A DNA stretch of 64,000 nt from Bacteroidales bacterium (GCA_019429365.1 JAHYJD010000006.1:1-64000); one strand, 5' to 3'; counted from the stretch's first letter, positions 48,942-59,465 are shown. Numbers and translations: made by a program. The notes: generated by a model not told the origin, from the letters alone.

Positions 48942-50519
48942 ATGAAACTTCGACACCTGAAAAAGATCAGGATCGCCCTGTCACTGGCCATTTTTTTATT
49001 CTTGCTTATTTTCTTTCTGGGCATTGAATCGGGCCTGCTCAATCCGGTATCGAATTTTCTTTTGCGCCTGCAGCTCATCCCTTCCATATTGCGTTTCCTG
49101 GCCTTGTTTTTCACCATTTCGGGGCTGGGATTTTTGCTTGTACTGGGGCTCACCTTTCTTTTCGGCCGGGTATACTGCTCGTCCATTTGCCCCATGGGCA
49201 CGCTGCAGGATATGATTATTGCCCTGGCGCGGCCATTCCGAAAAAAGAAAAACAGGAAATTTACTTACTCGGGCAACCAGAAAAATATTTTGCGCTACAG
49301 CGTCTTAGGAGCAACGATTGTATTCTGGTTTTTTGGCAGTCTTTTCCTGGTGAATCTCCTCGACCCCTATTCGAACTTCGGAAAGATATCGGTCAGTTTT
49401 TTCCAACCAGCGTTTATTTTCCTGAACAACAAACTGGCTTTTTTCCTGGAGCGTTTTCATATCTATTCGGTGGCACCGTTGGAAGTTAAAACCCTCCCGC
49501 TTTATGTGATAATGGTTTCGGCCACTATTTTCCTCACCATAGGCATTATGTCGGTATTGCGTGGCAGGCTTTTTTGCAACACCCTTTGCCCGGCCGGCGC
49601 AATGCTTAGCCTGGTAGCCCACAAGCAGTATTACAAAATTACTTTCAACGACGGGGCATGTACCCTTTGCGGGAAATGTGAACGGGTATGTAAGGCCGAA
49701 TGCCTTAACAGCCGCACCAAAGTAATTGATCACAGCCGCTGTGTGAGCTGTTTTAATTGCTTCACTGCCTGCACCAACGATGCCCTTTTTTACAGCCATC
49801 AAAAAGCAGTTCCGGCCATGGTTGCCACGAACACCCCTGCCGCCAGCCCCGGAAAGCGACAGTTTTTGCTCGCAATGGCAGGCGGAGCCTTGTCGATCCC
49901 CCTGCTGAAAAATGTCAGCCTTGCCCAGGGCTACAGCAAGCCCGGTTTGGTTCCCACCGGAACGGCAAGCCCGGTAACGCCCCCCGGAGCTATCAGCTAC
50001 GAACATTTTACCAGCAATTGCATTGCTTGCTACCTGTGCGTAGGAGCTTGCCCGAAAAACGTCATCGTACCCTCGTTTTTCGATTATGGGTTGAATGGCT
50101 TTATGCAACCCAAACTCGACTACCACAGAAGTTTCTGTAATTTCGACTGTGTGAAATGTACCGAGGTTTGCCCCACCGGTGCCATTACCAAACAAACACC
50201 CGAGGAGAAGCAGAAAATCCAGATCGGGGTGGCCCGCTTTATGCAGGAAAGTTGCATCGTTACGATAGACCGCACCGACTGCGGCGCCTGCTCCGAGCAC
50301 TGCCCCACCAAGGCAGTGCATATGGTAGAATGGGAAGGCCTGAGGCTGCCCGAAGTTACACCCGACCTGTGCGTGGGCTGCGGCGCCTGCGAATATGCCT
50401 GCCCCACCGAGCCGTATAAGGCCATTTATGTGGAAAGCAACCTGGTGCACCTGGAAGCCCGGCCCATTGAAGAAAGCGACGGGCCGCAGCAACAGGTTCT
50501 TGACGATTTTCCATTCTGA
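48942..50519 (+). CDS. Membrane-bound polyferredoxin (NapH-like part plus NapG-like 4Fe-4S part)
   Basis: CSSICPMGTLQD and CNTLCPAGAML plus six 4Fe-4S motifs (CTLCGKCERVC, CVSCFNCFTAC, CIACYLCVGACP, CNFDCVKCTEVCP, CGACSEHCP, CVGCGACEYACP). Confidence 0.93.
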   Translation: MKLRHLKKIRIALSLAIFLFLLIFFLGIESGLLNPVSNFLLRLQLIPSILRFLALFFTISGLGFLLVLGLTFLFGRVYCSSICPMGTLQDMIIALARPFRKKKNRKFTYSGNQKNILRYSVLGATIVFWFFGSLFLVNLLDPYSNFGKISVSFFQPAFIFLNNKLAFFLERFHIYSVAPLEVKTLPLYVIMVSATIFLTIGIMSVLRGRLFCNTLCPAGAMLSLVAHKQYYKITFNDGACTLCGKCERVCKAECLNSRTKVIDHSRCVSCFNCFTACTNDALFYSHQKAVPAMVATNTPAASPGKRQFLLAMAGGALSIPLLKNVSLAQGYSKPGLVPTGTASPVTPPGAISYEHFTSNCIACYLCVGACPKNVIVPSFFDYGLNGFMQPKLDYHRSFCNFDCVKCTEVCPTGAITKQTPEEKQKIQIGVARFMQESCIVTIDRTDCGACSEHCPTKAVHMVEWEGLRLPEVTPDLCVGCGACEYACPTEPYKAIYVESNLVHLEARPIEESDGPQQQVLDDFPF

Positions 50520-50954
50520 TCAGGAAGAGATACCAAAGCCCAGGGCCAGCAGTGCTGCCAGCACAATGGCATACACCAGTATGCCCAAAAAGGAGGCTTG
50601 TAGAAACAGCCGTGTTTTCATACCAAAAAGCTTGACGGTGGCTGCAATCACCCACACTCCAATCCAGGGAGTGAGCAAGGCCGTAAACCAAAAACCATGG
50701 TTGTTGAGTTTTTTGCTAACCTTATCGGAGGCCAGGCCTTGCAGCCAGCGGCCAATCCTTCCGCGACCAGCAATCTGCCCATAAAAAGAGGTAACGAGGA
50801 CGGCTGGAAGGAAGTTCCCAAAAACACTCCAGAAAACCACCGATACCGGGTCGAGCCCCATAGCCAGGCCCGAAGGCACCGCAACATAAATCTCGGCAAG
50901 GGGGAAAAAACCTATAAACCAAACCGAAAAGGCTTTTGCGAAATAGGAAAACAT
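50520..50954 (-). CDS. Putative small multidrug export-type membrane protein
   Basis: FPLAEIYVAVPSGLAMGLDPVSVVFWSVFGNFLPAVLVTSFYGQI. Confidence 0.7.
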   Translation of the reverse strand: MFSYFAKAFSVWFIGFFPLAEIYVAVPSGLAMGLDPVSVVFWSVFGNFLPAVLVTSFYGQIAGRGRIGRWLQGLASDKVSKKLNNHGFWFTALLTPWIGVWVIAATVKLFGMKTRLFLQASFLGILVYAIVLAALLALGFGISS

Positions 50955-51093
50955 TGCGCTGATTTCAAACAAGTGGCAAAAGTACACAACATTCCTTCCC
51001 CCGAAAGGGAAAAAGCATGAAAAACAGGCCCTGATTGGCGGTCAGCATGGTTCTATTTTTCTGTTATTCATTTCACAATTATGGGATAATCAT

Positions 51094-51101
51094 TACCTTT
51101 G
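51094..51101 (+). promoter_or_regulatory. Bacteroidetes -7-type element TACCTTTG upstream of the carboxyltransferase
   Basis: taccttt-g matches TAnnTTTG, about 45 nt before the start codon. Confidence 0.4.
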
Positions 51102-51146
51102 CTGTGCGTCGGATGTAACAAAATTTCTCAAACAATTCTTTTTTCC

Positions 51147-52865
51147 ATGAATAAAACGCTGAAGATCAGAGACCTCACTTTACGCGATGGACAGCAGTCG
51201 CTTTTTGCCACCCGTATGACCCAGGCCCAGGTCGACCGGGTACTCCCCTTCTACAAAGACGCCGGATTTTACGCCATGGAGGTTTGGGGCGGTGCAGTAC
51301 CCGACTCGGTAATGCGTTACCTCAATGAAGATCCATGGGAAAGGCTCGAAAAGATCAAGGCAAGCATAGGCGACACCTCCAAACTGACCGCTCTTTCGCG
51401 CGGACGCAACCTGTTTGGGTACAACCCTTACCCCGACTCGGTGATAGAGGGCTTTAACCGCAACGCCGTAAAGTCGGGAATCGACATCATGCGCATTTTC
51501 GACGCCCTGAACGACACCAGCAATATGGTTTCGACCATTAAGTATGTGAAGGAAAATGGCGGCATTGCCGACTGCACCGTATGCTATACCGTAGATCCGA
51601 AATTCAGAAAAAGAGACCACCTGAAAGGACTGCTCCAGGGAAAACTGCTTCCCGGAAAGGTCTTTACCATTGAGTATTTTGTAAGAAAAGCCCAGGAGTT
51701 GGAAAAGATGGGCGCCGACATGATTACCATCAAAGACATGGCCGGCCTTATCCCCCCGGTCAAGTCGGGCATCATCATTAAACTTATGAAGGAAGAAGTG
51801 GGTATTCCAATTAACTTCCACACCCACTCCACCCCCGGCTATGGGCTGGCCTCGGTACTCACCGCCATCCTGAACGGGGTGGACATTGTCGACACCTGCA
51901 TGCTAAACTTTGCTGGCGGCCCTGCAGGTCCATCGTTCGAAATTGTACAAATTTTCTGCAATAAGCTGGGCATAGACACCGGCGTTAACCTTGAGGCTGT
52001 TGTAAAAATAAACAGGGAACTGAAAGAAATCCGCAAGGAACTTGCTGATTTCGACACCTACCAGATTTTTCCGATGGATTTCGACATCACAAAAGACAAG
52101 CTGCCCAAAGAAATTGACGCCCTGTTCGATAAGGCCATTGAGCTGGCACGCGAGCGCAAGGAGCGGGAGTTGCTGGTTACCACCCAGGCCATTGAACAAT
52201 ACTTCAAGTTTCCGCCACCCAACGAAAACGTACGCACAGCCGAGATTCCCGGCGGTATGTATACCAATATGCTGGCCCAGCTCAAGCAGCTGAAGCTTGA
52301 AAAACTGCTTCCCAGGGTGCTGGAAATCATTCCAACCGTTCGGCTTGCTGCAGGCTGTCCTCCCCTTGTTACCCCAACCAGCCAGATCGTTGGTGTGCAG
52401 GCCGTAAACTGCATTATTGATGAAAACAATGGAAAACCATTCTATACCACAAACTCGGTGCAGTTTGTAAATTTAGTAAAAGGCCTTTACGGAAAGACAC
52501 CCATCCCGGTTGAACCTTCCTTCAGAAAGCAAATTACCGGCTCACCGAAAGAGACGCCATACAACCCCAAAGATTACAAAAAGCAGGACAATCCGGTATT
52601 GGAAGAGTTTGGCGGCGTGCAACTGGCCCAAAACGAAAAAGAGGAATTGCTGCTCGAATTGTTCCCTTCAGTTGCCACCACCTTCCTGTCGAACCGCATT
52701 GAACAGCGCCACCTTGCAGAGATCAGAGCCATACAGGAAGAAAAACGCCGCAAGTACGAAGCCGAAAAAGCAGTATACGAAAACCTTTCAGAAGAAGAAA
52801 AAGAAAAACGCCTGCTCGAAGGACTTTATAATTACAAGTGGACCACTTTTAACGAAGAAGAGTAA
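51147..52865 (+). CDS. Carboxyltransferase (pyruvate carboxylase subunit B / oxaloacetate decarboxylase alpha-like) without a recognisable biotinyl domain
   Basis: LKIRDLTLRDGQQSLFATRMTQAQVDRVLPFYKDAGFYAMEVWGGAVPDSVMRYLNEDPWERL; ITIKDMAGLIPP; FHTHSTPGYGLA; no MKM motif at the C-terminus. Confidence 0.92.
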   Translation: MNKTLKIRDLTLRDGQQSLFATRMTQAQVDRVLPFYKDAGFYAMEVWGGAVPDSVMRYLNEDPWERLEKIKASIGDTSKLTALSRGRNLFGYNPYPDSVIEGFNRNAVKSGIDIMRIFDALNDTSNMVSTIKYVKENGGIADCTVCYTVDPKFRKRDHLKGLLQGKLLPGKVFTIEYFVRKAQELEKMGADMITIKDMAGLIPPVKSGIIIKLMKEEVGIPINFHTHSTPGYGLASVLTAILNGVDIVDTCMLNFAGGPAGPSFEIVQIFCNKLGIDTGVNLEAVVKINRELKEIRKELADFDTYQIFPMDFDITKDKLPKEIDALFDKAIELARERKERELLVTTQAIEQYFKFPPPNENVRTAEIPGGMYTNMLAQLKQLKLEKLLPRVLEIIPTVRLAAGCPPLVTPTSQIVGVQAVNCIIDENNGKPFYTTNSVQFVNLVKGLYGKTPIPVEPSFRKQITGSPKETPYNPKDYKKQDNPVLEEFGGVQLAQNEKEELLLELFPSVATTFLSNRIEQRHLAEIRAIQEEKRRKYEAEKAVYENLSEEEKEKRLLEGLYNYKWTTFNEEE

Positions 52866-52961
52866 TAAAAAAACGTTTCAAATTAATTGATTGTCAAGTA
52901 TTCTGCATGCATCAATCAGAAAAGAAATAACTACCACAACTGGCTTTTTTTGCCGTAGAAG

Positions 52962-53007
52962 AAAATAAAATGGGTCGCTACCTTTCGGCATCGACCCATT
53001 TTATTTT
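52962..53007. terminator. Bidirectional terminator between convergent genes
   Basis: aaaataaaatgggtcg / cgacccattttatttt, perfect 16-bp stem. Confidence 0.85.
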
Positions 53008-53036
53008 ATCCAAGAAATTATACGCTAATAGTTAAC

Positions 53037-56000
53037 CTATCTTGCAATCAGTATTCGAGTGGTAAAGATATCACCGTTTACTGATTTCAACCTTACCAGA
53101 TAGAAACCTTGTTTCAAATTTGAAACATTAAGCTGGTAATTATTCTGGTTAACTTCAGCCCTATACATTATTTGCCCGGTTGCATTAAAGAGTTCAATTT
53201 CCCTGATATTCTCACCGCTCATGAAAAACATGAAATCGGATGCGGGATTTGGGAAAATCTTTAGTTGGTCTTCCCAAATATCGGGAACAGAAACCGTAGA
53301 CTGGAAAATGGCAATGAGTGTAATATCTGCGGAAATAGTAATCTCATTTTCAGCTACCTCTGAAACAATATTTTCATCTGCATCTGTCCAGTTCACGAAA
53401 ATAAAACCATCGTTTGGAACTGCATTTACCGTTACGGTCGTACCAGCGATGTATGTACCAGCCCCACTTACAGTACCTGACTCTTCAGGTTGAACAAGCA
53501 GGGTAAGGGTGTACATGGGTAAGCCGGTAACTTCAAGGGTAACAGGTACAATAACCAGTCCTTCATTAATGGAATTGTTATTGATCCTGATGTTGGCTGT
53601 GTAAGTTCCGGGCTCAAGGTCTGTGGCATCGAAGCTTACGGTAACAATCTGACTTTGATCTTCCTCAACGCTACCTGTTACAGGATTAATGGTAAGCCAT
53701 TGTGCCCCACCATACTGCAACCTGGCGCGAATATTCCAGTTTCCGTTCAGACCATAATCTGAGAGATGTTCCCATTGGGCCGGATCCTGTGTAAGCAGAT
53801 TACCATCCAAAATGGCCGGGCCCCCATCAATTCCTAAAACATAAACACCTGCATTGTGGGTAATCATGAAACCAACCCAAAGATCGGCACCACTAACATG
53901 CAGATCATCATCCAGCTCTACGGTATTCCAGGTGGCTTCCTGCGGTGTAAATACCTGTTCATGTAAAAGGGCACCGGGAGTTGTGGTTGTACCTGCATCC
54001 CAAATCATAAGTTTAATTTCAGTTGGAACAACTCCTATATAAACATCAACTGATTCAAGCAAATATCCGCCAAAAGGAGCCACCATTTGTGAGGGATAAC
54101 GGGCTGCACCATAAAAGGTACCACCGGCATTAAGTCCGATAGCATCTACATTGGCGCCATCGTAATTCAGAATTACGTCATTTTTATCATTGGCTTTGCT
54201 CGCAGGATGGAAACCATCGGTACCTTCCTTTTTGTCAAGTTGCAGATTTCCTCTATCAGCAAATTTTGTTCTGCCTACAGGTACTTCCTGTACTTTTGCA
54301 TCATCAACCACATACTGAATAACTGCATTGTAAGTAAGGGTACCATCGCCTGCATTTGCAATTTCAAAAGTTTGTTCTGAAGTTTCACCCATTTCCAGGT
54401 TTTCGGTCAGATTTAAAGGATCAACTTCAATTACGGGCTGAGCCGGAGCAAAGTCAATCATAAAACTTACATTATTGCCATCACGGTCGATACCGGCGCC
54501 GATGAAGCGGTTGCCATCACCCGAAACACCACTGATAGCGTAGAAAGTCCAGTCGGCTGAATCAAACCAGCCACGGTTAACAGCGTAATCATTGAAGGTG
54601 GTTAATGTTCCGCTGGGATTCCTTACAAAAGCTCTTCTTAGGTCAGGAAACGGAGGAAAGCCTTCGGCAGTAAAACCAAAAACCCAACCATCATTAGTAA
54701 CTGCAGCGGGGTTGATGCTGCCAGGATTGAGAGTATTTTCAAAATAAATGGTTGCACCGGTATTGGAATTCCAGAGAAAACCTTCGCCTGCCCTGGTTCC
54801 GGTAACATACGACCCGTTTGGAGAAGCTGCATTTGCTTCGCCCCCAGCAGTTTGATCAATAAAGATTACTTCATTGTTATACCAAATCAGCGGTGAGCGG
54901 CTAGCACCTGATGTTACTCCCCAGCCAAAAACAACTTCACCATTGGCATTAATACCATTGGGGCGGTTACCCTCGGGCAATGAAGGATGGACGCCAATAT
55001 TATCATAACCATCTTCTTCTGTCCAGCTGAAGGCTTTGTATTGGTAAGGAGGAGAATACTGCATACCCACAATTTTTCCATCAGATGATATTCCCCATCC
55101 GTTATTATAATCCGTCATAAAAAACTCGGGGACTGCAGGGTTCATTCCCAAAAATTCAAAATCGGTATGATCGGGGCTCCAGCGACCTGTAACCTGCACC
55201 GGGTTTCCATTATACAACAAATCAGGATCGTTGTAGGTTACAACCACCTCGCCTGAATTTGAAACACCGTTAACATCTGCTGTAATATTCATTACTCCGG
55301 TTGCTTCTGACCAATAATAGCCCGACTGCCCGCCAAAGGGTGTTCCAACTACATGTTGTCCGTTTTCGGAAATGGCTATCGGGAAAGTATATGCATTTTG
55401 TAAAACAACCAGGTTTACAGGAGCTACATCAATAACATTCATTGTAACCGGAATGGTAACTTCGGGATTTTCAGCATCATTGGAAGTAAGCGTAATGTTG
55501 GCTGAATATGAACCAAAATCCAGACCCATACCATTAAAAGTGAGATTAACGATTTGAGATGAATTACCTGCAACAGAACCTGTAACCGGATCAATGGTCA
55601 GCCAGCCATCTTCATCAATGTATTCCACTTCAACCTCAAAGTTAAGAGCACCAATACCTTCATTATGAATGTTGATCCTGTTGGTGGATGTGCCGGTTTG
55701 GGATACTGACTGTTGAATTTCTTGCGGTATAATCACCATCACAGGATCAGTATCAAGCTCTTCGCCCAATGCAATATCATCTACGAACCAGTAGTGAGCA
55801 TAATCCCCTTCATAACGAAAAGCGATATAAATATCTTGACCCGCATAATCTTCCAGATCAATAATTACCTGAACCCACTGGTTGGTTACTTCGGCAACTG
55901 TCCATACTTCCACATACTCATTATCAGCGGGGTCAGGACTTCCGGAACTAACCAGTACGCTGTTTTTGCCATAGTAAAATGCATCGCCATTGAAATTCCA

Positions 56001-57203
56001 GAAAGTTAAAAAGAAAAATCCTTCTGTTGGCATACTGATTTGGGGTGTTACCAGCCAGCCATCCTGGAAACCTGAAGCATAGTAGTGTAAAGCTGATTGT
56101 GAACCATCCGGTGTGTGATTGTTATTATCAGTGATTTCCCAGGTTGCATCTCCTGCCTGATTGTATATTGTCCAACCCGTTGGAATTGCATCACTACCTT
56201 CAAAATCTTCAGTAAAAGGGTAATCGGTTTCAGTTTGCTCAGCCTGTTTTCTAAAAATATATCCTTGTGATGCACCTGCAATAAGAGCACCATTGGGCAG
56301 CAACTGGAGTTCATAAATAGCCTGCTGGTGAGTTCCTTCGGAGAAATCATTTTCCCATGTGCTACCACCATTAGTAGTTTTCCAGATCTGCTCGGGAGTA
56401 CCGACCATATACATGGTATTATCGTCAACCTTTGCAACATCTCGCCAGAGGGGATAACCACCGGCAATAGTATGCTGTGTCCAGTTATCACCCCCATCGG
56501 TGGTTTTCAGATACATACCATCCTCACTGAGTGCAATACCATTATTTTCATCGAAAAAGCGGATTCCTGTAATCACAAACTGATTTTGATGGTACTGAGT
56601 TGTCCATGTAAGGCCACCATCGATTGTTTTCATAATCCTGCTCATGCCCACTGCAAAATAAATATCGCCTCCCATATGAATACTCGACCATACTATTGAA
56701 GGAGTTATTCCACCCTGGGTCCATGTTACACCACCATCATTGGTAATATAAACATGATCTGTAAGAGGAAATACAATTCCGTTGTTTTCATCCTTGAAAA
56801 TTACTTCATAAAACATTTCGGGTGCTGGTGTAACACCAATATCTATGGTTGTCCATGTTTGGCCGCCGTCAGTAGTTTTTCCGAAATATCCGCTGAATCC
56901 AACAACATACCCTGTATTAACTGTAGGAAAACTCATACCTTCGATACCCTGGTTATTGCCTGTCCACATTGATGTCCAGGTGTCCCCACTGTCGGTGGTT
57001 TTAATAACAATACCATTGCCGTTCCATGTTACATGCCCGCCAGCAGCATATCCTATCTGGCTTTGGTTCTCAGGAAACTCCATTGATGTGTAAATATAAT
57101 TGTAACCTGAGAAGTACTTTTCCCATTCCTGGGCATTGACAAATCCCGCGCTAATAACAAAAAGTGCAGCAATAATCAATCTTTGTAATTTTGCTTTCAT
57201 CAT
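53037..57203 (-). CDS. Large mosaic T9SS-secreted surface protein
   Basis: YCF48/BNR-like repeats (TTDGGDNWTQHT), cleaved-adhesin-like region, HAF-like repeats, ASH/BACON-like repeats (VTGSVAGNSSQIVNLTF), InlB B-repeat-like YTLTLLVQPEESGTVSGAGTYIAGTTVTV, T9SS C-terminus LKIFPNPASDFMFF. Confidence 0.85.
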   Translation of the reverse strand: MMKAKLQRLIIAALFVISAGFVNAQEWEKYFSGYNYIYTSMEFPENQSQIGYAAGGHVTWNGNGIVIKTTDSGDTWTSMWTGNNQGIEGMSFPTVNTGYVVGFSGYFGKTTDGGQTWTTIDIGVTPAPEMFYEVIFKDENNGIVFPLTDHVYITNDGGVTWTQGGITPSIVWSSIHMGGDIYFAVGMSRIMKTIDGGLTWTTQYHQNQFVITGIRFFDENNGIALSEDGMYLKTTDGGDNWTQHTIAGGYPLWRDVAKVDDNTMYMVGTPEQIWKTTNGGSTWENDFSEGTHQQAIYELQLLPNGALIAGASQGYIFRKQAEQTETDYPFTEDFEGSDAIPTGWTIYNQAGDATWEITDNNNHTPDGSQSALHYYASGFQDGWLVTPQISMPTEGFFFLTFWNFNGDAFYYGKNSVLVSSGSPDPADNEYVEVWTVAEVTNQWVQVIIDLEDYAGQDIYIAFRYEGDYAHYWFVDDIALGEELDTDPVMVIIPQEIQQSVSQTGTSTNRINIHNEGIGALNFEVEVEYIDEDGWLTIDPVTGSVAGNSSQIVNLTFNGMGLDFGSYSANITLTSNDAENPEVTIPVTMNVIDVAPVNLVVLQNAYTFPIAISENGQHVVGTPFGGQSGYYWSEATGVMNITADVNGVSNSGEVVVTYNDPDLLYNGNPVQVTGRWSPDHTDFEFLGMNPAVPEFFMTDYNNGWGISSDGKIVGMQYSPPYQYKAFSWTEEDGYDNIGVHPSLPEGNRPNGINANGEVVFGWGVTSGASRSPLIWYNNEVIFIDQTAGGEANAASPNGSYVTGTRAGEGFLWNSNTGATIYFENTLNPGSINPAAVTNDGWVFGFTAEGFPPFPDLRRAFVRNPSGTLTTFNDYAVNRGWFDSADWTFYAISGVSGDGNRFIGAGIDRDGNNVSFMIDFAPAQPVIEVDPLNLTENLEMGETSEQTFEIANAGDGTLTYNAVIQYVVDDAKVQEVPVGRTKFADRGNLQLDKKEGTDGFHPASKANDKNDVILNYDGANVDAIGLNAGGTFYGAARYPSQMVAPFGGYLLESVDVYIGVVPTEIKLMIWDAGTTTTPGALLHEQVFTPQEATWNTVELDDDLHVSGADLWVGFMITHNAGVYVLGIDGGPAILDGNLLTQDPAQWEHLSDYGLNGNWNIRARLQYGGAQWLTINPVTGSVEEDQSQIVTVSFDATDLEPGTYTANIRINNNSINEGLVIVPVTLEVTGLPMYTLTLLVQPEESGTVSGAGTYIAGTTVTVNAVPNDGFIFVNWTDADENIVSEVAENEITISADITLIAIFQSTVSVPDIWEDQLKIFPNPASDFMFFMSGENIREIELFNATGQIMYRAEVNQNNYQLNVSNLKQGFYLVRLKSVNGDIFTTRILIAR

Positions 57204-57292
57204 TTATCTGGTTTTAGTTAAAAAATTGCCTTATGAGGCGAATCTGGTTTAGTTATTAAAGCTTGATAACCATTCATTCAAATATCAGCAGG

Positions 57293-57475
57293 TTATCGGG
57301 TGTTATCTTTTTTATCAGGGAGTTCTTTTTTTTTCTTCCCGAAAAAATCATAGATCTTTTTCAAAGCTTCATTCTTCAGCTTCATTTGCTCCAGCAAAAC
57401 GCCCAATTCCGAATCGGGAGATCCGGTTTGTTCTTTAACTGTCTTTTCTTTTCCGGAAGGTTTGTGTGCCGGCAT
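57293..57475 (-). CDS. Small charged hypothetical protein (60 aa)
   Basis: ORF only, in a gap between larger - strand genes; helical charged composition. Confidence 0.4.
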   Translation of the reverse strand: MPAHKPSGKEKTVKEQTGSPDSELGVLLEQMKLKNEALKKIYDFFGKKKKELPDKKDNTR

Positions 57476-57614
57476 TGCAATTAAAATTTTCTACAATGAT
57501 ACGCCACAGGATTGGGTGGAAGCAAATTTTTATACTGCACTTAGCTGCCACAGCATAAAAAAACACTGCAACAAAAGTGCTACAGCAAATCATAAACATC
57601 TGATTAAATGGATT

Positions 57615-59297
57615 CTAGATGCTCAACAAATAGTCGGTGAGATTTACTTCCGAATTGGTCAGAAGGAGTTTTTTGCGCAAGCGGGTGCGAGCTACTTCAA
57701 TACTTCGCAACGACTGACCAGTAATGGAAGAGATTTCTTTGGTGGTCATATTAAGACGCAGGAATGCACAGAGGCGCCTTTCATTAAGGCTTAAATCAGG
57801 ATTGATCTGTTGCAGTTTGTCATAAAAATCATTATGCACCTGGTGAAAACGCACCTCAAACTCCTGCCACACCGATTCATCCTGCGTTTTTTCCAGATCA
57901 CGGATGATACCTTTTATAAGCTCCTGTTGCTCACGGTTCAAACCATGACTATACATTAGGAGTTTTTGAGTGATTTCATCGACCAGTTCATTTTTCCTTA
58001 TCTGATACATCACATTAGTAGTGAGCTCTTTATTTTTCATTTCCAGCTCATTTTCAAGATTTTGTCTTACAAGTTGATTTTTCTCCGACTCCAGCAAAAA
58101 GTTTTCATTTGCCAGTTGCAATCTGCGGGCACGGCTTCTCGTAAGAAAGAATAATAAACCGAGAATTACCGCAATAAGAAGCACGAAGCCTCCACTGAGT
58201 TTATATCTTTGTTCCTTTCTCCGTAGTTCCATCTGCCTGATTAATTCTCTTTCCTGGAATTGCGCGGTAATTTCCAGCCTTGTAATCTCCCGGTGGGTTT
58301 CCTCATTATTAAATTGATCACTGTAATCTTTGAACTTTTTGTGAAACTTAAGGGCAGAGTCGGCCTGGTTTTGAAAATCGTAATACTCATACAACTGGCT
58401 TGAGAAATTAATAAGCAATTGCAAGCTTCCCAGGCGCTCGGCCAGAGCCATTCCCCTGTAGGCATAATCAAAAGCAATAGCATAATCCTCGCGAATAAAA
58501 TGAAACTGCCCAAGATTGCGGTACGAGGAAGCCTGCCCATGCCTGTCGCCGGCATTCATCCGTATGTCCAGCGCATCATTCATTTCCCTGAGTGCCTCAT
58601 CAAGTCTGCCCATTTCGCCATAGAGTTTACCCAGGTTGTTGAGCAAACGGGCCAGCACCAGCTCCTGTTCTGGAATACGCCGGGCAATGCTGGCTCCCCG
58701 AAGGTAATATTCCAGTGCATCTTCCGGAAAACCAAGATTTTCATAGGCAACACCCAGGTTGTTATAAATAGTAGGCAATTCAACCCGGGGCAACGTATCC
58801 GGTACAGACTTTGCAGCATCCAATTCTTCTATAAGTCTGATTACATCCAGCAGGTCATCGCGGGTTTCTTCAAATTTCTGCATCATCAGCTTTATGGATC
58901 CGATATTGATCATTCCCTTGAGCACTCCATCGTTGTTTCCCAATTGTTTATTCAGATCCCTGAACTCGTAATAGTGTTTTGCTGCCAAATCGAGCAAGCC
59001 ATATTGAAAACACACGAAACCCATATTAGAAAGTGCCATAGAAACAAGATGGGGGTTCTTACTTAACCTGGCAGTCTCCAACGCCCTTTCGGCATATCTC
59101 AGTCCCGTAGAAAGATCATCCAGAGAATATTCCCCTGAAATTTCGATCAGTGAGTGCACACGTAAAGAATCATCAGTAGCCATCTCAAGCTGATAAGTCA
59201 GCGAATCAAGCTTCTGAATATCTTGCCCGGAGAGATTTACTGAAAGGGCAGAAAAAAGAATCACAAGAAGAGTAAAAAAACAGCTACTTCTCTTCAA
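57615..59297 (-). CDS. TPR-repeat regulator with transmembrane segment and LuxR-like C-terminal HTH
   Basis: Signal peptide; TPR units (NNLGVAYENLGFPEDALEYYLRGASIAR); TM FVLLIAVILGLLFFL; SLNERRLCAFLRLNMTTKEISSITGQSLRSIEVARTRLRKKL. Confidence 0.88.
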   Translation of the reverse strand: MKRSSCFFTLLVILFSALSVNLSGQDIQKLDSLTYQLEMATDDSLRVHSLIEISGEYSLDDLSTGLRYAERALETARLSKNPHLVSMALSNMGFVCFQYGLLDLAAKHYYEFRDLNKQLGNNDGVLKGMINIGSIKLMMQKFEETRDDLLDVIRLIEELDAAKSVPDTLPRVELPTIYNNLGVAYENLGFPEDALEYYLRGASIARRIPEQELVLARLLNNLGKLYGEMGRLDEALREMNDALDIRMNAGDRHGQASSYRNLGQFHFIREDYAIAFDYAYRGMALAERLGSLQLLINFSSQLYEYYDFQNQADSALKFHKKFKDYSDQFNNEETHREITRLEITAQFQERELIRQMELRRKEQRYKLSGGFVLLIAVILGLLFFLTRSRARRLQLANENFLLESEKNQLVRQNLENELEMKNKELTTNVMYQIRKNELVDEITQKLLMYSHGLNREQQELIKGIIRDLEKTQDESVWQEFEVRFHQVHNDFYDKLQQINPDLSLNERRLCAFLRLNMTTKEISSITGQSLRSIEVARTRLRKKLLLTNSEVNLTDYLLSI

Positions 59298-59465
59298 TTA
59301 GTTAGGGTGTTGGTTTGACCAAACAAATTTATCAAAAAACACACTTAAACGGGCCTTAAAATTTTTTACGATAATCAAAAGCCCAGTTAATGGTACCCGA
59401 AAAATTTCGGAAAAATTCAATTAAACCCTAAATGGACAATAAGGGACCCATTTGTTCGGCAAAAA

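Noticed and set aside
49305-50492. 395-aa ORF on the - strand
   Set aside because: Fully antisense to the polyferredoxin CDS; composition is a shadow of the Cys-rich sense frame and no recognisable family.
51180-51827. 215-aa ORF on the - strand
   Set aside because: Antisense to the carboxyltransferase gene; no supporting motif.
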